Assembly: GCA_015689685.1 (NCBI GenBank)
Contig: WVSL01000005.1
Coordinates: 124,001 to 188,000 of the forward strand
Reading direction: 5' to 3'
Source: Rhodobacterales bacterium HKCCE2091
GTDB lineage: Bacteria > Pseudomonadota > Alphaproteobacteria > Rhodobacterales > Rhodobacteraceae
Length of the DNA: 64,000 bases
Position 1 is the first letter of the stretch, and each line of letters begins with the position of its first letter. Below are positions 1-8,136 of this stretch, piece after piece. The notes under the pieces are model-generated. The model did not search any database and was not told the DNA's origin. It saw nothing but the letters and a program-made list of their open reading frames with translations. The translations under genes and the position numbers were made by a program.

Positions 1-2
1 GG

Positions 3-251
3 GCCGGGGCCATCGCCATCGACCTTCTGCCCGCGATCCTCGTTTTCGTGCTCGCCATCACCCAGGCCGCGATACGCTCGGGTCGCGACGGGCTGTCGAT
101 CGAGGAAACGCTGACGCTGTCCGATCTCAAGGCCGCGATCAACGCGATGCGCGACGCCGAGATCTCGCTCGGCGAGGCCGATGCGCGGATGCGCCGGCGC
201 GCGGGTCCGGAGGAGGAGGCGCCGCCCGAGATCCGGGACGCGGCGGAGTGA
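3..251 (+). CDS. C-terminal end of an unknown membrane protein (partial, starts before window)
   Basis: The reading frame is open from the left edge to a TGA at 249-251, so only the last 82 residues are visible. The visible part starts with a hydrophobic stretch (about residues 3-20, DLLPAILVFVLAI) that looks like a final membrane helix. A charged helical tail rich in Glu, Asp and Arg follows, probably cytoplasmic. I do not recognise the family from this tail. The stop overlaps the GTG start of the next gene, so the two are probably co-transcribed. An internal GTG at 48 could be mistaken for a start, but the frame is clearly open upstream. Confidence 0.6.
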   Translation, partial: AGAIAIDLLPAILVFVLAITQAAIRSGRDGLSIEETLTLSDLKAAINAMRDAEISLGEADARMRRRAGPEEEAPPEIRDAAE

Positions 252-1039
252 ACGGGCCGCTGTCGACCGTGCGCGGCGTCTCCATGCGCCGCGGCCTGCG
301 CGTCGTGCTCGGGTTGCAGGCCCTGATCGCCGTGGCGCTCATCGCCTCGGACATCGATCCGCGCTGGGTCCCCCGGTTCGGCAATGACCCGGCCCTGCCA
401 ACGGGCCCCGTCACCCCCGGCGACCAGGTGCGCCGCTACGAGCCGAACCGGCCGTCCCCCGGCATCACCCGCCCCGCCAATCTGCCCGACGGCGTGGAGT
501 TCCCCGACGACCTGCCGCCGCGGCTGGAATTCACCGTCGAGACCGGCGACGCGCGCAGCGTCGTTCTCATCAACGGGCCGATCACGCCGGGCGACGCCGA
601 GAGGTTCGAGGCGTTTCTGGCGGCCGAGGGCGGGCTGACCCTGCCGGTCGTGATCAATTCCCCCGGCGGGGCCGTGGCCGAGGCGCTGACGATCGGGCGC
701 GCCCTGCGCGAGGCCGAGGCGCGGACGATCATCCTGCCCGGCGCCATCTGCCTGTCGGCCTGTCCCTACATGTTCGCGGGCGGCGTCGACCGCGAGGTGT
801 CGCGGCGGGGCGCGGTCGGAATGCACCAGAGCTATTACGACGCGCCCGGCTACCTGCCCGCTTTCCTCGCCGTGGAGGACATCCAGCACGCGCAGGGCCG
901 CACCATGCAGTACCTCGTCGACATGGGGGTTTCGCCGGGGGTGATGCTGTATTCGCTGAACACTCCGCCCGACGAGATCTACATCCTGGTCGAGGAGGAA
1001 CTGACCGAGACCGGGCTCGCCACCGAGATCACCGACTAG
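248..1039 (+). CDS. ClpP/crotonase-fold protein, probable membrane-anchored serine protease-like
   Basis: This is a 263-residue protein with an N-terminal hydrophobic anchor or signal (about residues 14-34, RVVLGLQALIAVALIASDI), a Pro-rich linker and a C-terminal ClpP-like domain. The domain shows VINSPGGAVAEA (the oxyanion Gly-Gly region) and CLSACPYMFAGG, where the Ser of LSA sits where ClpP-fold proteases carry their nucleophile. A conserved GMHQ follows, the His position expected in this fold. Such proteins are common in alphaproteobacteria as periplasmic 'ClpP-like' proteins of unknown target. The GTG start overlaps the upstream stop. An ATG at 284 would give a 251-residue form with a more typical signal sequence and is an equally good start. 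Confidence 0.7.
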   Translation: MNGPLSTVRGVSMRRGLRVVLGLQALIAVALIASDIDPRWVPRFGNDPALPTGPVTPGDQVRRYEPNRPSPGITRPANLPDGVEFPDDLPPRLEFTVETGDARSVVLINGPITPGDAERFEAFLAAEGGLTLPVVINSPGGAVAEALTIGRALREAEARTIILPGAICLSACPYMFAGGVDREVSRRGAVGMHQSYYDAPGYLPAFLAVEDIQHAQGRTMQYLVDMGVSPGVMLYSLNTPPDEIYILVEEELTETGLATEITD

Positions 1040-1055
1040 GCGGCGGCGCGCCCCG

Positions 1056-2939
1056 CTAGTACCTCGGCATCCCCTTCGGCCGGCCGAGCCGCTTCTGCGC
1101 GGCGATGCGGAACGGGGCGTTCGGCGCGCCGTAGCCGTCGTAGCCGCCCCGGCGGTCGACGATCTCGAAGAACATCGCGCCGGCGAAGGGGCGGGAATAG
1201 AGCTGGAAGAACTCCCCTTCGCCGACCCGGTCGTAGAGGATGTTGGCCGCCTTCATCCGGTCCAGCATCCCTGGCGCGAAGTCGAACCGCGCGGCGAGGT
1301 CCGCGTAGTAGTTGGCGGTCATCGGCAAAGGCTCGAACCCCGCGGCGGCCAGCTTTCCGGCGGTGTCGAAGATGTCCGACGTGGCGAAGGCGACGTGCTG
1401 CACCGTCGCGCCGAAGCTGTCGGCGAGGAATCCGCCCGCGAGCGTCCGGTGGCTCTCGGTCCCGTTCAGCGTGATGCGAAGCCCGCCGCCCGGTGTCGAC
1501 AGCGCCTGGCTGCGGACGAGGCCGTCGGGGTCTATCACGTCGACCATCGGCTGTTTCTCCATCCCGAAGAGCGTGCTGTAGAACAGCGACCAGGACAGCA
1601 TCTCGTCGTAGCTCATGGTCTGGGCGACGTGGTCGATCCGGGTCAGACCCGCGCCGGGGCCGGGATCGCCGGCGCCCGCGAATTCCACCTGCCAGACATC
1701 CCGCAACCCGTCGTCGAGCAGGTGCAGGACCGATCCGCCAAGGCCGCGGATGGCCGGGATATCCAGTTCTCCGGGCCCGCGCGGCTGGTCGAAGCTTTCC
1801 GATCCGAGCGCGACCGCCCGGGTCTCGGTCCGGGCGGCGTCCGCGACCCTGAGACCCATGTCGCAGACGTTGGTGCGGTGGACCGCGAAGGTGTTGTCGG
1901 CGTGGCCCTCGGTCTCGGCGTTCAGCACGATCCTGATCTCGCCCTGCTGCCAGAGCGTCAGATTCTTGGCGATGTGGCGGCCGGTTTCGCGGAAGCCGAG
2001 CGTCTGCAGGAGCTTCGCGATCCCCTCCGCCTCGGCACCGCGGGTCGCGAACTCGATGAACTCGACGCCGCCGGGGGGCGAGGGCGGCGGCAGGTCGGGC
2101 AAGCCGGCGGCGGCAAGATCCGGCTCCGCGCGCCTGACCGCGTCGAGCAGGTTCACGAGCGACCGGTGGCCCTCGCGGGCGATCGCCTTGGGGATGCCGC
2201 CGCGGAACTGGTCGTTGAAGATCTCCAGGCTGATCGGTCCGGCATAACCCGTCGCCATCACCGCGCGGGTGAAGGCGCCGATGTCGAGGTCGCCCTCGCC
2301 CGGCATGCAGCGGAAGTGCCGCGACCAGTAGAGCAGGTCCATGTCGATCCGCGGCGCGTCTGCAAGCTGGACGAAGAAGATCCGATCGCCGGGGATGCGC
2401 CGGATGGTTTCGGGGTCGATGCCGCGTCCGAGGGTGTGGAAGCTGTCGAGGATCACGCCGACGCTCGGATGGTCGGCACGGCGGACGATTTCCCACGCGT
2501 CGCGGTGGTCGTTGACGTGGCGGCCCCAGGCCAGTGCCTCGTAGCCGACGCGAAGCCCTCGGGCGGCGGCGCGCTCGCCCAGTTCCGCGAAGTCGGCCGC
2601 GGCGCGGTCGATGCCGCCGAGCGCCTCGGGATGGACGGAGGAGCAGACCAGCACGAGGTCGCAGCCCAGTTCCTGCATCAGGTCGAACTTGCGCTCCGCC
2701 CGGTCGAAGGCCTTGCGGCGCAGGTCGCCCGGCAGGCCCTCGAAGTCGCGGAACGGCTGGAACAGCAGAAGGTCGAGCCCCGCCGCGCGGATCCGGTCGC
2801 CGACCTCGCGCGGGGGGCGGGTGTCGGCGATGAAGTCCTGCTCGAAGATCTCGATCCCGTCGAACCCGGCCGCGGCGATGGCGTCGATCTTCTCCTCCAG
2901 GTTGCCGGAGATCGAGACGGTGGCGATGCCGAGTTTCAT
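1056..2939 (-). CDS. quiC: 3-dehydroshikimate dehydratase fused to an HPPD-like VOC domain
   Basis: This 627-residue protein has two halves. Residues 1-270 are a sugar-phosphate isomerase/epimerase TIM barrel (MKLGIATVSISGN, GFDGIEIFEQDF, ILDSFHTLGRG, FVQLADAP, MPGEGDLD, SLEIFND), which in catabolic dehydratases binds a divalent metal and converts 3-dehydroshikimate to protocatechuate. Residues 290-620 carry tandem vicinal-oxygen-chelate modules resembling 4-hydroxyphenylpyruvate dioxygenase (IDHVAQTM, QHVAFATSDI). This fused architecture is known for QuiC1 of Pseudomonas. The longer frame to 3146 was rejected because the ATG at 2939 forms an ATGA overlap with the aroE-like stop and begins the barrel exactly. 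It is the last gene of the tctCBA-aroE-quiC operon. Confidence 0.85.
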   Translation of the reverse strand: MKLGIATVSISGNLEEKIDAIAAAGFDGIEIFEQDFIADTRPPREVGDRIRAAGLDLLLFQPFRDFEGLPGDLRRKAFDRAERKFDLMQELGCDLVLVCSSVHPEALGGIDRAAADFAELGERAAARGLRVGYEALAWGRHVNDHRDAWEIVRRADHPSVGVILDSFHTLGRGIDPETIRRIPGDRIFFVQLADAPRIDMDLLYWSRHFRCMPGEGDLDIGAFTRAVMATGYAGPISLEIFNDQFRGGIPKAIAREGHRSLVNLLDAVRRAEPDLAAAGLPDLPPPSPPGGVEFIEFATRGAEAEGIAKLLQTLGFRETGRHIAKNLTLWQQGEIRIVLNAETEGHADNTFAVHRTNVCDMGLRVADAARTETRAVALGSESFDQPRGPGELDIPAIRGLGGSVLHLLDDGLRDVWQVEFAGAGDPGPGAGLTRIDHVAQTMSYDEMLSWSLFYSTLFGMEKQPMVDVIDPDGLVRSQALSTPGGGLRITLNGTESHRTLAGGFLADSFGATVQHVAFATSDIFDTAGKLAAAGFEPLPMTANYYADLAARFDFAPGMLDRMKAANILYDRVGEGEFFQLYSRPFAGAMFFEIVDRRGGYDGYGAPNAPFRIAAQKRLGRPKGMPRY

Positions 2940-3787
2940 GGTGCGCTCTCCGCAGGCGTGTCCTCCGGGGCCAGGAGATCGGCGCGGAGCCTGTCCGGGT
3001 CCGCCGGCCGGCCCGAGAACAGCGCCCAGGCGTCCAGCCCCTGGTGAAAGAACAGTTCCCACCCGGACACGACGGTCAAGCCCGAGGCTTCGGCATCGGC
3101 GAGGAATTCGGTGTCGCGCGGGGTGTAGACCGCGTCGAAGGCCCATTCCGCGCCCGCCATCGCGGCCCGTGGCAGGGGCGTGCCGGAATGGCCGACCATG
3201 CCCACGGGCGTGCAGTTGACGATGCCCGCGAAGCGGCCCGCCGAGGTCGGGTGGGTCGCGGTCTCGATCTCAAGCGCGGGGAAGGCCCGGCCGAGGTCGG
3301 CGGCCAGCGCCTCGGCCTTCGCGGCGTCCCGGTCCACCAGCCGCAGCCACGGCGCGCCGAGATCGGCCAGCCCGAAGGCCACCGCCCGCCCGACGCCGCC
3401 GGTGCCGATCATCAGCGTCGCGCCCGGCGGCGCGTCGCCCCGCACGCGCCGGTAGGCGGCCTTGAACCCGGTGTAGTCGGTGTTGTGCCCCACGGGGCCG
3501 CCGGGTTCGAACAGCACCGTGTTGACCGCGCCGATCGCCGACAGCACCGGATCCCGGAGCGCGACCAGCGCCACCACCCGTTCCTTGTAGGGATAGGTGA
3601 TGTTGAGGCCGCGGTAGCCCCCGCCGCGCGCGGTTTCGAACACGGTCTCGAAATCCTGCCCGAGGTCGGTCGGTACGAGCCGGTCGTAGGTGACCTCCAG
3701 CCCCGATTGCGCCCCGGCCAGCCGGTGCAGGCGCGGCGACTGCGACCGGCCGATGTTGTCGCCGATGAGCCCGAGCCGCAGGGTCAT
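2936..3787 (-). CDS. aroE: Shikimate/quinate dehydrogenase, probably catabolic and NAD-dependent
   Basis: A 283-residue AroE-family oxidoreductase. Visible motifs are SQSPRLH (substrate loop), NITYPYKE (catalytic Lys), NTDYTGF, the dinucleotide loop GTGGVGRAV and NCTPVGM. After the second Rossmann strand the sequence reads LVDRDAAKA. The Asp there, in place of the Asn-Arg-Thr motif of biosynthetic AroE, is the pattern linked to NAD preference in catabolic quinate/shikimate dehydrogenases. It would oxidise shikimate to 3-dehydroshikimate (or quinate to 3-dehydroquinate) for the dehydratase encoded just downstream. Start and stop both overlap neighbours as ATGA, which argues for tight translational coupling. 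The upstream extension to 3823 lies inside tctA and is unlikely. Confidence 0.85.
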   Translation of the reverse strand: MTLRLGLIGDNIGRSQSPRLHRLAGAQSGLEVTYDRLVPTDLGQDFETVFETARGGGYRGLNITYPYKERVVALVALRDPVLSAIGAVNTVLFEPGGPVGHNTDYTGFKAAYRRVRGDAPPGATLMIGTGGVGRAVAFGLADLGAPWLRLVDRDAAKAEALAADLGRAFPALEIETATHPTSAGRFAGIVNCTPVGMVGHSGTPLPRAAMAGAEWAFDAVYTPRDTEFLADAEASGLTVVSGWELFFHQGLDAWALFSGRPADPDRLRADLLAPEDTPAESAP

Positions 3788-5295
3788 GGCTTCGCCCTCC
3801 CGAAGATCGCCCGTTTCAGCCAACCGCCGATGGGCGTCTGAGAGACGAAGATGAAGACCACGGCGAGGAACAGGACCAGCGACAGGGGCGAGGTGAAGAT
3901 GCCGTGGAAGAAGCGGCTCAGATCCTCGCGTTCCGAGATGATCGCGCGGCGCCAGTTGTCGTCGAGAAGCCGCGACAGGATCACGCCGAGGATCACGGGG
4001 CCGAGCGGGAACCCGTAGAGCCGCATGAAGTAGCCGAACACGCCGAAGCCGAGCATCCAGTAGACGTCGGTGATGGAGTTGTTGACCGCGTAGGCGCCGA
4101 CGATGGACAGGAGCATGATGAGCGGGATCAGCACCGCGCGCGGCATCTCCACGATCTTGGTGAAGAGCTTGATGCCGGTCAGCCCGAAGATCAGCATGAA
4201 CACGTTCGCCATCACCAGCGCGCCGGTGATGAACCAGAACATGTCCGGCCGGTCGATCATCAGCATCGGGCCGGGGTTCAGGCCGTGGATGAACAGCGCG
4301 CCGATCATGATCGCGGTCACCGCGTCGCCGGGAATGCCGAGCGTCATCATCGGGATGAAGGCCCCGCCGACGGCGGCGTTGTTGGCGGTCTCGGGCGCCA
4401 CGAGCCCCTCGATCGCGCCGTCGCCGAACTCCCGTTCCGGGTTCTTCGTCACCCGCTTGGCGTGGTCGTAGGCCATCAGCGCCGCGATGTCGCCGCCGGT
4501 GCCGGGCAGGGCGCCGATGATGACGCCGATGGTCGAGGTCTGAAGCGACAGCGGCAGGTGTTTCCGAACGGTGCCCCAGGACGGGACGATGCGGTTGATC
4601 TGCTGCCGGATCGCGGGCGCGTTGACGTGGTGAAGCTGAAGCAGCGCCTCGGACACGCCGAACATGCCGATCATCACCGCGATGAACGAGATGCCGGGGC
4701 GCAGGATCTGCAGGTCGAAGGTGAAGCGCGGGGTGAAGGTCAGCGGGTCCATGCCCACGGCCCCGAGCGCGATGCCGAAGGCACCCGCGAAGATGCCCTT
4801 GACCAGCGACCCCGTCGACAGCGACCCCACGAGGAGGATGCCGAGCACGGCCAGCAGCATGTAGTCCCGCGGCTGGAACCGCAGCGCGAAGTCCGACACC
4901 AGCGGCGCGGCGAGCGCGAGCACGATGATGCCGATGAAGCCGCCGAAGAAGGACATGACCGTCGTGGTGCCGATGGCCTCCCCGGCCTCGCCGCGCTTGG
5001 CCATCGGGTAGCCGTCCATCGCGGTCGCGATGGCGGATGGCGCACCGGGGATGTTCAGCAGGATCGCGGTGCGCGACCCGCCGTAGACCCCGCCCATGTA
5101 GATCCCGATCATCAGCGAGATCGCCGGGTAGACGTCCCAGGAAAAGGTGAAGGAGATCAGGATCGACACCGCCATCGTCACCGACAGGCCGGGGATGGCA
5201 CCGACATAGACCCCGGCGAAGGTGCCGAGACCGACCAGCAGCAGCAGTTCCGGCTGGGTGAAGACGGTCAGGAAGGACATGAACGCGTCCATCAC
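3784..5295 (-). CDS. tctA: Tripartite tricarboxylate transporter large permease TctA
   Basis: A 503-residue, highly hydrophobic protein with about ten to twelve membrane spans. It carries family signatures such as GAIPGLSVTMAVSI near the N-terminus and GALPGTGGDIAALMAYDHAK near the middle, both typical of TctA permeases that work with a periplasmic binding protein. It imports carboxylates using an ion gradient. It overlaps tctB upstream and the dehydrogenase gene downstream by four bases each, so it belongs to one polycistronic unit. Because the linked enzymes act on shikimate or quinate, a cyclic polyol carboxylate is the inferred substrate; this is inference from context only. Confidence 0.93.
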   Translation of the reverse strand: MMDAFMSFLTVFTQPELLLLVGLGTFAGVYVGAIPGLSVTMAVSILISFTFSWDVYPAISLMIGIYMGGVYGGSRTAILLNIPGAPSAIATAMDGYPMAKRGEAGEAIGTTTVMSFFGGFIGIIVLALAAPLVSDFALRFQPRDYMLLAVLGILLVGSLSTGSLVKGIFAGAFGIALGAVGMDPLTFTPRFTFDLQILRPGISFIAVMIGMFGVSEALLQLHHVNAPAIRQQINRIVPSWGTVRKHLPLSLQTSTIGVIIGALPGTGGDIAALMAYDHAKRVTKNPEREFGDGAIEGLVAPETANNAAVGGAFIPMMTLGIPGDAVTAIMIGALFIHGLNPGPMLMIDRPDMFWFITGALVMANVFMLIFGLTGIKLFTKIVEMPRAVLIPLIMLLSIVGAYAVNNSITDVYWMLGFGVFGYFMRLYGFPLGPVILGVILSRLLDDNWRRAIISEREDLSRFFHGIFTSPLSLVLFLAVVFIFVSQTPIGGWLKRAIFGRAKP

Positions 5296-5861
5296 TCCGA
5301 TCCTCCCTGGACGATGTCGCGGAGCATCTGCACGAACTCGGCCTCGGGCACGATGCCGGCCGGCATCAGCACGGTGAAGACGATGCGGAAGATCAGCCAG
5401 ATCAGCACGAGACTGCCGAGCGACACCGCGAGCGTGAAGCCCCAGGACCGGTTAGACAGGATCTTGATTGCGGCCACGAGGAACAGCGCGGAGGTCGGGA
5501 TGAAGCCGAGCGGCCTGAGCAGGATGCCGTAGGCCACCAGCATCAGTGCCATCACGATGACCACCGGCGGCAGGATGTCACGCGACACGGTCTCGTCTGC
5601 CGTGCGCGGCAGGCGCAGGGTCTTCACCAGCACGATGACGGCCGTCACCGCCATCACCGCGGTCGTCGCCATCGGGATCGCGCCGGGGGAACTCAGCGCG
5701 CTGAACCCCGCGATACCGTAGGCGTTCCAGAGCAGGACGATGCTCGCCACCGCGAGGATCGCGGCGAAAACGGCTTCGCCGGGGCGGCGCTCTCCGGGCA
5801 GGCCGCCGGGGGTGGCGTCCGATGTGCCTTCGTGCGCGTCGTGGTCTTCGGGGGTCTGCAT
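5292..5861 (-). CDS. tctB: Tripartite tricarboxylate transporter small permease TctB
   Basis: A 189-residue protein with four predicted membrane helices after a hydrophilic N-terminus rich in Asp, Glu and Gly. Length, topology and position between tctC and tctA identify it as TctB, the poorly conserved small subunit that pairs with TctA. The ATG at 5861 follows the tctC gene after a spacer holding a strong hairpin (5944-5968). That hairpin may lower expression of the membrane subunits relative to the binding protein. Confidence 0.85.
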   Translation of the reverse strand: MQTPEDHDAHEGTSDATPGGLPGERRPGEAVFAAILAVASIVLLWNAYGIAGFSALSSPGAIPMATTAVMAVTAVIVLVKTLRLPRTADETVSRDILPPVVIVMALMLVAYGILLRPLGFIPTSALFLVAAIKILSNRSWGFTLAVSLGSLVLIWLIFRIVFTVLMPAGIVPEAEFVQMLRDIVQGGSE

Positions 5862-5943
5862 GGCCGTCTCCGCGTCGCTGCCGGTGGTTGAACGAAGGAC
5901 GCCGCCCCCTCGCGTCGGAGAGCCGGGCGGCGTCGGTGGGAAA

Positions 5944-5968
5944 GGCGGGCCGCCGGACGCGGCCCGCC
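5944..5968 (-). terminator. Intercistronic hairpin between tctC and tctB
   Basis: GGCGGGCC and GGCCCGCC form a perfect 8-bp stem around a 9-base loop, just after the tctC stop. No T-run follows. It could be a partial terminator or an RNA-stabilising structure that keeps binding-protein mRNA in excess over the permease mRNA. Confidence 0.5.
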
Positions 5969-5978
5969 GGTCAGCGGA

Positions 5979-6983
5979 TCACTCGCCCGGGCGCGGGATG
6001 CCGAGGCCCTCGGGGTCGTTCACGGCGAGGCCGGCGTCCTGCAGGAGCCACGCGGTGGTCGACTGCCACGAGGACAGGAAGTCCTGCGCCTCGTCACCCG
6101 AGATGTTCATCACTGTGAAGCCGCGGTTCTCCATCAGGTCGAGGAAATCCTGGTTCTCGACCGCCGCCGCGTAGGCCTCGGTCAGGGCCGTCACGGCCTC
6201 CTCCGGGGTGCCGTTGGCGACGAAGACGCCGAAGAACGGGCCCCAGGGCAGGTAGGTCGCGTATCCCTCGTTCAGCTCCGGCGCGATCGGCGTGTCGGGC
6301 AGGAACGGGCTGGCCTCGGTGTCGAAGATCGCGAGTGGCACCATCGCGCCGGCGCGGATGCCCTCGATGGACGCGCCGAGCACGGCGGGCATCACGTCGA
6401 TGGCCCCGCCCTGCAGCGCGGTCAGCGCCGGGCCGTCGCCGTCGTAGGGTACGAAGGTGACGTCGAGTTCGCCTTCCACCGTCTGCATCATCGCGGTGAC
6501 GACCGAGGGCAGGCCGCCGGGCCCGGTCGATCCGAAACGGACCTCGCCGGGGTTCTCCGCGATGTAGGCCATCATGCCGGCGTAGTCGGAGAACGGCGCG
6601 TCCGGCCGGGTCACGAGGATCGGCGTGCCGCGCGCGAGGATGTTGATCGGGATGAAGTCGCCGTAGTCGCGGTCGCCGAGGCCCATGACCTTGTAGAGCA
6701 TCGGGTTTTCCGCGCCCATCAGCAGCGTGTAGCCGTCTGCGTCGGCGTCGGCGACGTAGTTCAGCGCGATGGCACCCACCGCGCCGGTCATGTTCTGCAT
6801 CACCACGGTGCCGCCGAGCGCGTCCTCGGCATGGGGCGTGACGGAGCGCATCACGGTATCGGTGGAGCCGCCGGCCCCCCACTGGATGATGCCCTGGATC
6901 TCGCGAGTCGGGTAATCCTGCGCGACGGCCGCGCCCGCGGCCATGACAAGCGCCGAGACGGCGCCGAGAACGACGTTTCTCAT
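5979..6983 (-). CDS. tctC: Tripartite tricarboxylate transporter substrate-binding protein TctC
   Basis: A 334-residue periplasmic binding protein of the Bug/TctC family. Residues 1-22 are a Sec signal peptide ending AAVAQ, followed by the family start DYPTREIQGIIQWGAGGSTDTVMR. Ligand-loop regions such as NMTGAVGAIALNYV and FGSTGPGGLPSVV are clear. The start at 6983 is preceded by a good GGGAGGAAA ribosome site, so the longer frame from 7043 was rejected. It is the first gene of the tctCBA-aroE-quiC operon. Its upstream region holds the 50-bp element also found before the FAD oxidoreductase gene, so transcription is probably controlled by the adjacent LysR protein. Confidence 0.93.
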   Translation of the reverse strand: MRNVVLGAVSALVMAAGAAVAQDYPTREIQGIIQWGAGGSTDTVMRSVTPHAEDALGGTVVMQNMTGAVGAIALNYVADADADGYTLLMGAENPMLYKVMGLGDRDYGDFIPINILARGTPILVTRPDAPFSDYAGMMAYIAENPGEVRFGSTGPGGLPSVVTAMMQTVEGELDVTFVPYDGDGPALTALQGGAIDVMPAVLGASIEGIRAGAMVPLAIFDTEASPFLPDTPIAPELNEGYATYLPWGPFFGVFVANGTPEEAVTALTEAYAAAVENQDFLDLMENRGFTVMNISGDEAQDFLSSWQSTTAWLLQDAGLAVNDPEGLGIPRPGE

Positions 6984-7047
6984 GAGTTTCCTCCCTTTGA
7001 GCCCGGACGGTTGCCGCCGGGTATGACGGGAAGGTAACGCCACGTCC

Positions 7048-7097
7048 GGCGTAACGTCAAATACCTGTTTCTCGTCTTCGTTAACCTGATGTTACGC
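7048..7097 (-). promoter_or_regulatory. LysR-type operator/promoter element of tctC (copy A of a shared 50-bp element)
   Basis: Read on the minus strand, this begins GCGTAACATC-A-GGTTA, containing TAAC-N5-GTTA in a T-N11-A frame, the classic LysR recognition pattern. It ends GTATTTGACGTTACGCC at positions 34-50. The same two blocks at the same spacing occur at 8041-8090. The TAA of the first block is also the stop codon of the lysR gene. TTGACG in the second block may serve as a -35 box. Confidence 0.75.
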
Positions 7098-8018
7098 CTG
7101 GCCGTGGCTGTCCAGGGGGTCCTCCATCGCCGCCGCCAGTTCTCGCCGGAACTGCTCGATCCCGTGTTCGGCGAAGTTCGACAGCACTCGACCCTTCTTG
7201 GTCACGGCATAGACCGGGATCGCCCCGGGTTCGGCCAGCGGGCGTCGCACGAAACCGGGCAGAACCTTTTCCGCGACCGAGAACCGGTCGATCACCGCGA
7301 CGCCAAGCCCGTGACGAACGAGGCTGACGACGGTCTGGGCGAACCGTCCGCGCATGGAGTGCCGCGGCTCGATCCCGGCGGCGCGGAACGGCGCGGCGAT
7401 CATTCCGCCATACGGATCGTCGGGATCGACACCGATCAGCGGGTGCCGCGCGAGGTCGTGGACGGATACGGCGCGCTTCGTGGCAAGGGGGTGGTCTTCG
7501 GGCAGGATCGCGACCAGGTCGGCGACGGCGATTTCCCGGTTCTCGATGCCGGGGTTCTGGATCGGCGACGACATGATGACGAACTCGCCGCGTTCCAGCA
7601 GCAGGTAGTCCAGCGTCTCCTCGATCTTGAGGATGTTGAGGTCGATGAACAGGTCGGGATAGCGCCGCCGGATGCGGCCGATGGCGCGGGCGGCCACGAA
7701 CTGGGCGACCGACGGCGCGGAGGCGAAGGCGAGCCGCACCTCCTCGCCCTTCTGAAGCGAGTCGAGCGCGGATTGCAGGTTCTCGACGCCCTTGTAGACC
7801 GCCCCGATCTGGTCGAACACGGCGCCGGCCTCCACTGACGGCACGAACAGCCCGGCACGGCGTTCGAAGAGCCGCAGGCCGAGGCTTTCCTCGGTGTGCT
7901 TGATGAGCCGGCTGATGCCGGGGGCGGAGACGCCCAGGTGCTCGGCCGCGCCGGCGATGGTGCCGCGCAGCATGACCGCGCGGATGACCTCGATCTGGCG
8001 CAGGGTGATCTCGCGCAT
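7092..8018 (-). CDS. LysR-family transcriptional regulator
   Basis: A 308-residue LysR protein. Residues 1-60 hold the winged helix-turn-helix (ITLRQIEVIRAVMLRGTIAG, then EHLGVSAPGISRLIKHTE), and the rest is the effector-binding domain. The ATG at 8018 precedes MREITLRQIE, a typical LysR N-terminus; the longer frame to 8327 runs over the divergent gene and was rejected. It lies between two transcription units that share an identical two-part operator, so it is the obvious candidate to co-regulate import/dehydratase genes on one side and the FAD oxidoreductase/isomerase pair on the other. The effector is unknown; an intermediate such as shikimate or 3-dehydroshikimate is plausible. Confidence 0.9.
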   Translation of the reverse strand: MREITLRQIEVIRAVMLRGTIAGAAEHLGVSAPGISRLIKHTEESLGLRLFERRAGLFVPSVEAGAVFDQIGAVYKGVENLQSALDSLQKGEEVRLAFASAPSVAQFVAARAIGRIRRRYPDLFIDLNILKIEETLDYLLLERGEFVIMSSPIQNPGIENREIAVADLVAILPEDHPLATKRAVSVHDLARHPLIGVDPDDPYGGMIAAPFRAAGIEPRHSMRGRFAQTVVSLVRHGLGVAVIDRFSVAEKVLPGFVRRPLAEPGAIPVYAVTKKGRVLSNFAEHGIEQFRRELAAAMEDPLDSHGQA

Positions 8019-8040
8019 GGTCCGTCCTCCCGGTTGTCGA

Positions 8041-8090
8041 GCGTAACATCGGGTTATGTCCGTGCAAGTATTTGTATTTGACGTTAAGCC
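8041..8090 (+). promoter_or_regulatory. LysR-type operator/promoter element of the FAD oxidoreductase gene (copy B)
   Basis: This begins GCGTAACATC-G-GGTTA and ends GTATTTGACGTTAAGCC. The first block (positions 1-15) and last block (positions 34-50) match copy A at 7048-7097 with one mismatch each, while the 18 bases between them differ. It ends 47 bases before the TTG start of the downstream gene and also lies just upstream of the divergent lysR start, so it may give autoregulation. Confidence 0.75.
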
Positions 8091-8136
8091 CCTCTGACCC
8101 GAGCCTGCGGGCGTTCCATCAAGGGGGAGGCCACGC

